From Bacteroidota bacterium (GTDB lineage: Bacteria; Bacteroidota; Bacteroidia; 2-12-FULL-35-15): DNA of 8,185 nucleotides. A model generated the notes under the pieces. The model ran no database searches and was not told the origin of the DNA. It saw only the letters and a list, made by a program, of their open reading frames with translations. This document shows, in pieces, positions 1 to 5,744 of the stretch. Where the stretch lies: assembly GCA_021413595.1 (NCBI GenBank), contig JAIOQD010000602.1, positions 1-8,185 of the forward strand, read 5' to 3'. Made by a program: the position numbers and the translations under genes. Position 1 is the stretch's first letter. Each line of letters begins with the position of its first letter.

Positions 1-2
1 CA

Positions 3-50
3 AATATGCAAGCAAAAGAAGTGTTAGAGCAATTGAAGGAAATTAAATAG
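3..50 (+). CDS. C-terminal fragment of an unidentified gene
   Basis: One + strand frame is open from the window edge to a TAG at 48-50 and reads NMQAKEVLEQLKEIK, a charged helical C-terminus. A second + frame closes at about 46 and cannot be excluded. The fragment is too short to assign a family. It lies 44 nt upstream of the mltG start and is separated from it by a palindrome, so it may be the preceding gene of the same transcription unit. The choice of frame rests only on its natural-looking composition. Confidence 0.3.
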   Translation, partial: NMQAKEVLEQLKEIK

Positions 51-58
51 ACTAATCC

Positions 59-85
59 CCTGACAGGGTTTTAAACCCTGTCAGG
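59..85. repeat. Perfect 13-bp palindrome between genes
   Basis: The arms CCTGACAGGGTTT (59-71) and AAACCCTGTCAGG (73-85) are exact reverse complements around one T. No T-run follows on the + strand, so it is not a textbook intrinsic terminator, although the hairpin could slow polymerase or protect a 3' end. From memory, very similar CCTGACAGGGTTT palindromes recur between genes in many Bacteroidota genomes, so I read it as a dispersed short palindromic repeat. Only one copy is in this window. Confidence 0.75.
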
Positions 86-94
86 ATATAAGAT

Positions 95-1150
95 ATGGCA
101 AAAAAGAAAAAATCATTTTTAAAAAAAATAATTATTGTATTACTACTCACCCTACTTATTATAGGTGGGATATGAGGTTATTATGCCTATAAAACCATTT
201 ATCAGCCCAATATAAATTCAATTGACAAAAAGTCGCAAATTATTTATATCCCTACCGGGTCGGACTTTGATGATGTTCTGGATATTTTAAATGATTATAG
301 CATTTTAAAAAATCAATCTACTTTCGAATTTCTTGCAGAAAAAAAGAAGTACAAAGATGATGTAAAACCAGGCAAATACCGCATATTAGCAAATATGAGC
401 AACAATGCCCTAATCAATTTATTAAAAGCCGGAATTCAGGAACAGGTCGAATTAAATTTTAATGGTATAAAGACAACAGATCAACTTATTTCCAGATTGT
501 GCAGACGAATTGAAGCTGATTCAATTTCTTTATATGAAGCAATGTACGATAGTGGTTACCTGAGTAAGTATGGTTTAAATCCTGATAATGTGCAAACTTT
601 GTTTATCCCCGGCACTTATAAGTTTTATTGGAATACTTCGGTTGATGAATTTTTCGAGAGGATGAGTAAGGAGTACAAAAGCTTCTGGACAGCTGCACGC
701 AAAAAGAAAGCAAAAGAAATTGGATTCTCGCAAACAGAAGTTGCTGTATTAGCCTCTATTGTGCAAGGAGAACAATGCTGTGATAATGCTGAAAAAAAAA
801 TAATTGCAGGTTTGTATATTAATAGGTTAAAACAGGATATGCTTTTACAGTCAGACCCTACTGTTATTTTTGCGATCGGAGATTTTTCTATTCAACGTGT
901 TTCATTTGAACAAACCCGTTATGAATCGCCCTATAATACATATATCACCAAAGGTTTACCTCCCGGTCCAATTAGTTTTATTCAGGGCTCATCTATCGAT
1001 GCGGTTCTTAATTATGAAAAAAATAGTTACATTTTTATGTGTGCAAAAGAAGACCTGTCGGGCAAACATTACTTTGCTAAAACGTATGATCAGCATTGTG
1101 TGTTCGCACAAAAGTACCGCGATGCTTTAAATAACAGGGGAATCCACTGA
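95..1150 (+). pseudogene. mltG: MltG/YceG-family endolytic murein transglycosylase, interrupted by in-frame TGA
   Basis: MltG is a membrane-anchored lytic transglycosylase that cuts nascent glycan strands in the periplasm. The frame starts at ATG 95 with a lysine-rich N-terminus (MAKKKKSFLKK) and a hydrophobic helix at residues 12-26. A TGA at 173-175 (codon 27) then interrupts it. After the TGA the same frame runs uninterrupted for 324 codons: a LysM-like part (about 48-120, with IYIPTG and VKPGKYRI), then the YceG catalytic domain with FIPGTYKFYWNTS, ASIVQGEQ, NRLKQDMLLQSDPTV, SPYNTY, GLPPGPIS and AVLNYEK. The length without the stop (351 codons) is normal for the family. The probable catalytic Glu is at 770-772. 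The largest unbroken piece with its own ATG starts at 395 and would lack the membrane anchor. The frame ends in tandem stops TGA-TAG. Family assignment is firm; whether the TGA is a real mutation or a read/assembly error cannot be told from here. Confidence 0.85.
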
Positions 1151-1164
1151 TAGAAAAAAAATCG

Positions 1165-1172
1165 TATTTTTG
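1165..1172 (+). promoter_or_regulatory. Candidate -7 promoter box of the toxin-antitoxin genes
   Basis: TATTTTTG matches the Bacteroidota -7 consensus TAnnTTTG and lies 17 nt before the antitoxin ATG at 1190, right after the mltG stop. I see no convincing TTTG-type -33 element at the usual distance, and the region is T-rich, so chance matches are easy. If real, it would drive the antitoxin, the toxin and possibly the phosphohexomutase gene. Confidence 0.35.
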
Positions 1173-1189
1173 TTAAAAATTTCAATTTG

Positions 1190-1420
1190 ATGAATATTCA
1201 GGCAGAAAAATTAGAGTTGATAAAAATGCTTGTAACGATACAAGACACATCCATTTTAAAAAAAATAAAAAAACTTTTGGAGAAGCAGCAGACTGATGAC
1301 TTTTTTCATGATTTAAATAAAGAGCAAATAGCTTCTATTAAGAGAGGATTAGAAGACGTTAAGCAAGGAAAAACTATTTCGCATGAAAAAGTAAAAAAAC
1401 GTTATGCAAAATGGCTTTAA
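1190..1420 (+). CDS. Antitoxin of a type II toxin-antitoxin pair (RelE/ParE partner)
   Basis: This is a 76-residue charged, mostly helical protein starting MNIQAEKLELIKM. A TTG codon directly before the ATG would extend it by one residue, but the ATG at 1190 is the simpler start. The N-terminal half (1-33) would form a helix-rich dimerisation or DNA-binding part. The C-terminal half (NKEQIASIKRGLEDVKQG, then SHEKVKKRYAKWL) matches the pattern of Bacteroidota antitoxins paired with RelE/ParE toxins, where this segment wraps the toxin. It overlaps the toxin gene by 10 nt, the usual antitoxin-first arrangement with translational coupling. Such antitoxins usually repress their own promoter with the toxin as co-repressor, which is inferred here. 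The exact subfamily is not identified. Confidence 0.75.
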   Translation: MNIQAEKLELIKMLVTIQDTSILKKIKKLLEKQQTDDFFHDLNKEQIASIKRGLEDVKQGKTISHEKVKKRYAKWL

Positions 1421-1707
1421 AAATTATTTGGGCTGAGGAAGCCGATTTAAATTTAGATTCAATAATTAAATATTTGCAAAGTAATTGGACTGAAAAAGAA
1501 TTAAAAAATTTTTCTGTAAAATTAGACGAGCAAATATCTTTGATAGCTCAGTTTCCCTTGCTTTATAAACAATCAAAACGGTTACAAGGTGCACGCGAAT
1601 GTGTTATAACAAAACATAATTCATTATTTTATATTGTTGACAAAGCTTCAATTTATATACTTTCAATTTGGGACAATCGACAAAACCCATCAAAAATTAA
1701 TAAATAA
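1411..1707 (+). CDS. RelE/ParE-family toxin
   Basis: This 98-residue protein is the usual size for the fold. It has the expected order: strand 1 (ALKIIWAEEADLNL), two helices carrying SIIKYL and WTEKELKNF, a QFPLLY turn, and then the beta-sheet core with R62, ITKHNSLFYIVD and IYILSIWDNRQNP at 83-93. The last part corresponds to the C-terminal strand that ends near 'RR/NRxxP' in ParE-like proteins. RelE members cleave mRNA on the ribosome and ParE members poison gyrase; the sequence alone does not decide between them. The start overlaps the antitoxin stop by 10 nt. The gene ends 3 nt before the next ATG (1711), so it is very likely co-transcribed with the phosphohexomutase gene. All segments look intact. 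Confidence 0.8.
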   Translation: MALKIIWAEEADLNLDSIIKYLQSNWTEKELKNFSVKLDEQISLIAQFPLLYKQSKRLQGARECVITKHNSLFYIVDKASIYILSIWDNRQNPSKINK

Positions 1708-1710
1708 TTT

Positions 1711-3117
1711 ATGACAAAGATCAGATTCGGTACAGATGGCTGGAGAGCCATTATAGCAAAAGATTTTACTGTTGATAACGTTGCCCGTGTTACTATTGGA
1801 GCAACTGAATGGTTAAAAAAGAATTTTGACAAACCAACAGTTGTGGTTGGCCACGATTGTCGTTTTGCGGGTGAATTGTTTGCAGAAACAACCGCTAAAG
1901 TATTTGCCAACAGTGGTATAAAAGTATTTTTGGCTAAAGACTTTGTTTCTACCCCAATGATATCATTGGGTGCGAAAACATTAGGTACATCTTTAGGAGT
2001 TATCATTACAGCTTCACATAATCCACCATCATACAATGGTTATAAATTAAAAGGAGGTTTTGGTGGTCCATTATTGTCGGAGGACATTCAAAAAATTGAA
2101 GATATTATTCCTGCCACCAATTCTATTGATCTAGAAAAACTTTCTATTGCCGATTTTGTGAAAGCAGGATTAATTGAATATGTTGATCTGGAAACAATGT
2201 ATGTTGACCATGTAGAAAGGAATTTCGATATGGATGCAATACGGAATACAAAAATGAATTTCGCCTATGATGCCATGTATGGTGCTGGACAAAATGTAAT
2301 GCGAAGACTATTGCCTGATATAACCTTCCTGCATTGTGATTACAACCCAGGCTTTGAAGGACAGGCACCTGAACCAATTCATAAAAATTTACAGCCATTT
2401 TCTTCTTTAATTATTGAAAGTGGAGATATCGATTGCGGACTGGCAACTGATGGAGATGCTGACAGGATAGGTTTATACAATAGCAAAGGTGAATTTGTTG
2501 ATTCACATCATATCATTCTCTTATTGATCAACTATTTGGTAAAAGAGAAAAAATTTACAGGAAAAGTGGTAAACGCATTTTCGGTAACGCCACGTGTGAA
2601 AAAAATGTGTGCTCATTATGGTTTGGATTATCAGGTTGTAAAGATCGGATTTAAACATATTGCAGGCATTATGCTTTCGGAAGATGTATTACTTGGTGGT
2701 GAAGAGAGTGGAGGAATTGCAATAAAAGGCCATATACCTGAGCGTGATGGTATTTGGATGGGTTTAACTATATGGGAATATATGGTAAAATCAGGTAAAT
2801 CATTAGACGACCTTATTCAGGAAGTGTATAAAATTGTTGGTGAATTCAAATTCGAACGCAGCGATATGCACCTGAAAGAAGAAGTGAAAGTGGCTATTGT
2901 AAAAAATTGCGAAAACAATGCTTATAGTGCTTTTGGGCCTTATAAAATAGATCGTGTTGAAACAATTGATGGCTGGAAATATTTCTTTGACAATGGTGAT
3001 TGGTTAATGATACGGGCATCGGGAACGGAGCCTGTACTACGTAACTATGCTGAATCAGAAACTACTGAAAAAGCGTTTGCTATTTTGAAAGCCGCTGAAA
3101 AAGCATTATTGGGATAA
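1711..3117 (+). CDS. Phosphoglucomutase/phosphomannomutase-family enzyme (alpha-D-phosphohexomutase)
   Basis: This 468-residue cytoplasmic enzyme interconverts 1- and 6-phosphosugars through a phosphoserine. All four domains are present in order. Domain 1 has IRFGTDGWRAI at 4-14 and the phosphoserine loop TASHNPPSYNGYK, with the active Ser at 102. Domain 2 has the metal loop TDGDADR (Asp 247, 249, 251). Domain 3 has the sugar-binding loop GGEESGG (329-335). Domain 4 has the phosphate-binding loop RASGTEP (435-441). The sequence does not settle whether the substrate is glucose, mannose or glucosamine phosphate, so no gene symbol is given. The ATG follows the toxin stop by only 3 nt, leaving no room for a separate core promoter directly upstream. 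A strong hairpin terminator lies 44 nt after the TAA. It converges on porD. Confidence 0.9.
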   Translation: MTKIRFGTDGWRAIIAKDFTVDNVARVTIGATEWLKKNFDKPTVVVGHDCRFAGELFAETTAKVFANSGIKVFLAKDFVSTPMISLGAKTLGTSLGVIITASHNPPSYNGYKLKGGFGGPLLSEDIQKIEDIIPATNSIDLEKLSIADFVKAGLIEYVDLETMYVDHVERNFDMDAIRNTKMNFAYDAMYGAGQNVMRRLLPDITFLHCDYNPGFEGQAPEPIHKNLQPFSSLIIESGDIDCGLATDGDADRIGLYNSKGEFVDSHHIILLLINYLVKEKKFTGKVVNAFSVTPRVKKMCAHYGLDYQVVKIGFKHIAGIMLSEDVLLGGEESGGIAIKGHIPERDGIWMGLTIWEYMVKSGKSLDDLIQEVYKIVGEFKFERSDMHLKEEVKVAIVKNCENNAYSAFGPYKIDRVETIDGWKYFFDNGDWLMIRASGTEPVLRNYAESETTEKAFAILKAAEKALLG

Positions 3118-3160
3118 ACCTTTTTAAAATCCTTTTTAATAGGAATAGATCAAAAAAACG

Positions 3161-3198
3161 AAAGCTCATTGAAAAATATTTTCAATGAGCTTTTTTTT
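3161..3198. terminator. Intrinsic terminator, probably bidirectional, between convergent genes
   Basis: The arms AAAGCTCATTGAAAA (3161-3175) and TTTTCAATGAGCTTT (3179-3193) pair perfectly over 15 bp with a 3-nt loop, and the + strand continues in T to 3198. This closes the phosphohexomutase gene. Read on the - strand, the hairpin is followed by CG and seven T (from AAAAAAACG at 3152-3160), so it can also stop transcription arriving from porD. Confidence 0.9.
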
Positions 3199-3263
3199 GT
3201 GTCAAATGCACTATAAACTTGTATCCAGAAAAAAAAGAGAGTTTTATTCAAACAACTCAGCCA

Positions 3264-4214
3264 TTATTGGCTTGCGGTTATCTTCTGATACTTATTACTA
3301 TTGGTTGGATCTATCTCGTTCAAGAGATTCACTATTTTTGCCTTTTCATCAGGAAAGGCTCCTGAAAAAACATTGATTATTTCATCCGATTTTGCATTAA
3401 AAAAAACCTGAAGGCTATAAGACAAAGGTTTTATCTGATGTATTTTCCTTAATTCTTCAAGGCTTTCTATAATTACCAAACGCCCCGTTTCTTTGTTATC
3501 AACCATCATATCCATCCCTAAACGATGGTATTTATACATACACTCGCGCAAAGGAACAAAGGAGGCATCTAACATGTTATTGATTAACCAATACCTGTTT
3601 TTGTTACCATCAAATGCTTTCCAGCCAATATCATTTCCACTCTGAGCGTTGTTGACCACCGCTAAGGCCTTTTGCAAATAAGGAGTACCGCCATTTAAGG
3701 AAAATGAATCGTAATCCAAACCAATAATAAGGTAGGCATAATACGCCAAAACAGATGTAAGATTTGACAAATGAAGGTTTTCAGTAAACTCCAGCGCCTG
3801 ATTTTCTAAATATTTAAATGCAAAATCATTATCGTTATTATTTAAAAGTACTGAGTTATAGGATGCTTTAAAAACGGGTCTGCGTACCTGAACCTGAATA
3901 GTGGCCTTAAAATCGTCAGTAGAAGGGCGTTCAGTGATATTAATTAAAATGCTGCAATCGATCCTTTCATTAATTTTAAAAGTTTCGGAGGTCCATTTTT
4001 TATTGTTCATAAACTCAAAAATGCCTGTTTGCAGGGTTTCAAACACACTTTTATCGGTACCTTGTATGGATTGCGATAATACCTGCACTTTACAGTTCAA
4101 CTCTTGTGAAAAGGAGGTGTTTGAAAATAAAAATAAAAATAAAAAGGCTCCTCTTAATCTCCCCACAAGGGAGAAGTGCGAAACCCGATTATACATTGCA
4201 ACTATTTTTTTCAT
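3264..4214 (-). CDS. porD: DUF4835 / PorD-type IX secretion-associated protein
   Basis: This 316-residue exported protein belongs to the Bacteroidota DUF4835 family, which databases name PorD and link to the type IX secretion system. The biochemical role is not established. The mature start QELNCKVQVLSQSIQGTDKSVFETLQ is typical of the family, as are FMNNKKWT, FKINERIDCSILINI, the LAYYAYLIIGLDYDSFSLNGG core, GWKAFDGNKNRYWLINN and the RLGMDMM region. The signal peptide is unusual. A hydrophobic AFLFLFLF core (23-30) ends near S36/Q37, but 15 or so extra residues (about MYNRVSHFSLVGRLRG) precede it, and their DNA contains a 6-bp hairpin. Starting at ATG 4214 gives MKKIVA, a normal n-region start; an internal Met at residue 7 is possible. 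It follows coaBC by 10 nt and is the last gene of the operon. In related genomes recN usually comes next (recalled); here it is absent. Confidence 0.8.
   Translation of the reverse strand: MKKIVAMYNRVSHFSLVGRLRGAFLFLFLFSNTSFSQELNCKVQVLSQSIQGTDKSVFETLQTGIFEFMNNKKWTSETFKINERIDCSILINITERPSTDDFKATIQVQVRRPVFKASYNSVLLNNNDNDFAFKYLENQALEFTENLHLSNLTSVLAYYAYLIIGLDYDSFSLNGGTPYLQKALAVVNNAQSGNDIGWKAFDGNKNRYWLINNMLDASFVPLRECMYKYHRLGMDMMVDNKETGRLVIIESLEELRKIHQIKPLSYSLQVFFNAKSDEIINVFSGAFPDEKAKIVNLLNEIDPTNSNKYQKITASQ
4158..4174. repeat. Short palindrome inside the porD signal-peptide coding region
   Basis: TCTCCC (4158-4163) and GGGAGA (4169-4174) form a perfect 6-bp hairpin around CACAA. Read on the - strand the wider stretch (CTTCTCCCTTGTGGGGAG, then ATTAAGAGG) resembles dispersed Bacteroidota palindromic repeats as I remember them. 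It encodes FSLVGR, residues 14-19 of PorD, in frame. No second copy is present here, so repeat status is an inference. Confidence 0.45.
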
Positions 4215-4224
4215 TAGCGTGATT

Positions 4225-5454
4225 TTAAAGCCTCTTCTTCTTTGAAGAAAGGTTGGAGGGGCTTTCTATTATTTTTCTGACTTCATTCACAATATCCTTT
4301 GCCACTTCCACCTTGCTTTTTAACTCAAATTTTATAGATTTATTGTATTTATCAAAGATCGTTATTTTGTTTGTATCCGTTTTAAAACCTGCTCCCTTAT
4401 CATTCAATGAATTAAGTACAATCAGGTCAAGGTTTTTCTTTTTTATTTTTGATTTTGCATTTTCTTTTTCATTCTCTGTTTCAAGAGCAAAACCAATAAG
4501 AAGCTGATTTGATCTTTTTAGTTTCCCTAAATGCTCCAGAGTATCTTTTGTTGGAATCAGGTCAATACTTTTTGTCCCTGTTGCTTTTTTAATTTTTTGA
4601 TCTGCTATTTTCGCTGGTTTATAGTCAGCCACAGCAGCCGAAAGAACGGCTATGTTAACCGATTTAAAGGCTTTAACAGAAGCATCAAACAACTCTTCAG
4701 CTGATGTTATGTCAATACGATGAATGTTGGAATTAGCTATTTTTAAAGCGTTAGGCCCACAAACCAAGGTAACTTCAGCACCCTTATCTGCAAATTCTTC
4801 TGCGATGGCAAAACCCATTTTTGCTGATGAATGATTGCCGATAAAACGAACAGGATCTATCGCCTCGTAAGTAGGACCAGCTGTTACCAACACCTTTTTT
4901 CCGGCAAAAGGTAAATTAGCTGATAGTGCTTTAGAAAGGTAATCAAAGATCTGTTCGGGTTCAGCCATACGCCCTTCTCCATTCAATCCACTTGCCAGCT
5001 CACCAAAGCCGGGATTAATAATACTATTACCAAATGACCTTAATCGTTTTAAATTTTCGATAGTTGCCGGATGTTTATACATATCCAGATCCATTGCCGG
5101 TGCAATGTAAACGTTACAGCGTGCCGATAAATAGGTAGCAAGCAAAAGATTATCACATAAACCATTTGCCATTTTAGCAATGGTATTAGCTGATGCAGGA
5201 GCAATAACAAGTGCATGAGCCCATAAACCAAGTTCTACGTGGTTATTCCAAGAACCGGTTTTATCTTTTACAAAATCAATTAATACAGGGTTTTTAGAGA
5301 GAGTGGAAAGCGTAAGCGGTGTAATGAATTCACATGAAGCAGGTGTCATTATCACCTTAACATTAGCGCCTGCTTTTACAAGCAAACGAATTAAAAAAGC
5401 TGTTTTATTATTTTTCAGTTTCAGTAGTTGGGTTACGGTAATAGATCTTATCAT
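4225..5454 (-). CDS. coaBC: CoaBC bifunctional PPC decarboxylase / PPC synthetase, 5' end apparently deleted
   Basis: CoaBC makes 4'-phosphopantetheine for CoA: the CoaB half joins 4'-phosphopantothenate to cysteine and the FMN-dependent CoaC half decarboxylates the product. Residues below count from ATG 5475. Visible are the CoaC motifs NNHVELGLWA (active His 79), PAMDLDMY (126-133) and ELASGLNGEGRM (159-170). CoaB follows with KVLVTAGPTYEAIDPVRFIGN, AAVADYKP and KIKK (294-297), the last two being the ligase signature. Family-like sequence begins only at KTAFLIRLLVKAGANV (24-39). The usual preceding glycine-rich strand/loop (GKKILLGxxGGIAAY) is missing, and the frame upstream is out-of-frame rpoZ sequence. 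Candidate starts are ATG 5454 (used here) and ATG 5475, both inside rpoZ. The last 12 residues (SPSNLSSKKKRL) come from a palindrome. The CoaC half is probably inactive as drawn. Confidence 0.85.
   Translation of the reverse strand: MIRSITVTQLLKLKNNKTAFLIRLLVKAGANVKVIMTPASCEFITPLTLSTLSKNPVLIDFVKDKTGSWNNHVELGLWAHALVIAPASANTIAKMANGLCDNLLLATYLSARCNVYIAPAMDLDMYKHPATIENLKRLRSFGNSIINPGFGELASGLNGEGRMAEPEQIFDYLSKALSANLPFAGKKVLVTAGPTYEAIDPVRFIGNHSSAKMGFAIAEEFADKGAEVTLVCGPNALKIANSNIHRIDITSAEELFDASVKAFKSVNIAVLSAAVADYKPAKIADQKIKKATGTKSIDLIPTKDTLEHLGKLKRSNQLLIGFALETENEKENAKSKIKKKNLDLIVLNSLNDKGAGFKTDTNKITIFDKYNKSIKFELKSKVEVAKDIVNEVRKIIESPSNLSSKKKRL
4227..4265. repeat. Palindromic element forming the 3' end of coaBC
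   Basis: The outer arms AAAGCCTC (4227-4234) and GGGGCTTT (4258-4265) pair with one T/G wobble on the + strand, and the inner arms TTCTTC (4235-4240) and GAAGAA (4244-4249) pair perfectly around TTT. From memory, 'AAAGCCCCTCCAACC...GGGGCTTT' elements are common between Bacteroidota genes; this looks like a decayed copy. It supplies the last 12 codons and overlaps the stop codon of coaBC. Confidence 0.55.
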
Positions 5455-5737
5455 CGAAAAACTCCTGAATTGCAATTAAAGAAGGTTTTGGTAAACGCTC
5501 ATAAAATCTGGAGATCTCAATTTGTTCACGGTTTTCAAAAATTTCTTCCAAATTATCAGTGGTGGAAGCAAACTCAGCCAATTTATTGGTCAACTCTTCT
5601 TTAATTTCTGAGCTAATTTGATTAGCACGTTTAGAGATGATCGCAATACTTTCATACATATTACCAGTTTTACCATCGAAATCTCTTAAATCACGAGTAG
5701 TAGTGGTTAAATCAGCGGTTGTTTTTTTATAGTCCAT
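5408..5737 (-). CDS. rpoZ: DNA-directed RNA polymerase omega subunit (Bacteroidota type)
   Basis: This 109-residue protein matches the Bacteroidota omega (RpoZ/Rpb6-like) family, which helps the beta' subunit fold and join the core enzyme. The N-terminal motif DYKKTTADLTTTTRDLRDFD is followed by TGNMYESIAIISKRANQIS (25-43), the conserved helix that contacts beta'. Then come NLEEIFENREQIEISRFYE and the C-terminal KPSLIAIQEFFDDKIYYRNP. It is complete and ends in tandem TAA-TAA. The ATG lies 7 nt downstream of the bamD stop, implying co-transcription. Its 3' end overlaps the only available coaBC start codons by about 47-68 nt. That overlap is abnormal and probably reflects a deletion in coaBC rather than in rpoZ. 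Confidence 0.9.
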   Translation of the reverse strand: MDYKKTTADLTTTTRDLRDFDGKTGNMYESIAIISKRANQISSEIKEELTNKLAEFASTTDNLEEIFENREQIEISRFYERLPKPSLIAIQEFFDDKIYYRNPTTETEK

Positions 5738-5744
5738 TGTTTTA

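Noticed and set aside
95..1150. UGA read as Trp (alternative code) or selenocysteine to explain the mltG interruption
   Set aside because: Other genes contain TGG for Trp and no internal TGA, and I see no selenocysteine-type hairpin or homologous Sec position; MltG is not a selenoprotein family.
1653..2036. Long reverse frame of 127 codons inside the phosphohexomutase gene
   Set aside because: It is the antisense of a fully conserved enzyme and has no family-like motifs.
2144..2398. Reverse frame of 84 codons
   Set aside because: It lies wholly inside the phosphohexomutase gene and has low-complexity His/Gln-rich composition typical of antisense.
3185..3376. Small + strand frame starting in the terminator
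   Set aside because: It begins within the hairpin T-run and overlaps the 3' end of porD antisense; no credible start or family.
3901..4507. Two + strand frames (3901-4245 and 4253-4507)
   Set aside because: They are antisense to porD and coaBC, with Phe/Ser-rich composition from reverse reading of Lys/Glu codons.
5049..5231. Alternative reverse frame inside coaBC
   Set aside because: It is a shifted frame of a conserved region (PAMDLDMY area) with no independent support.
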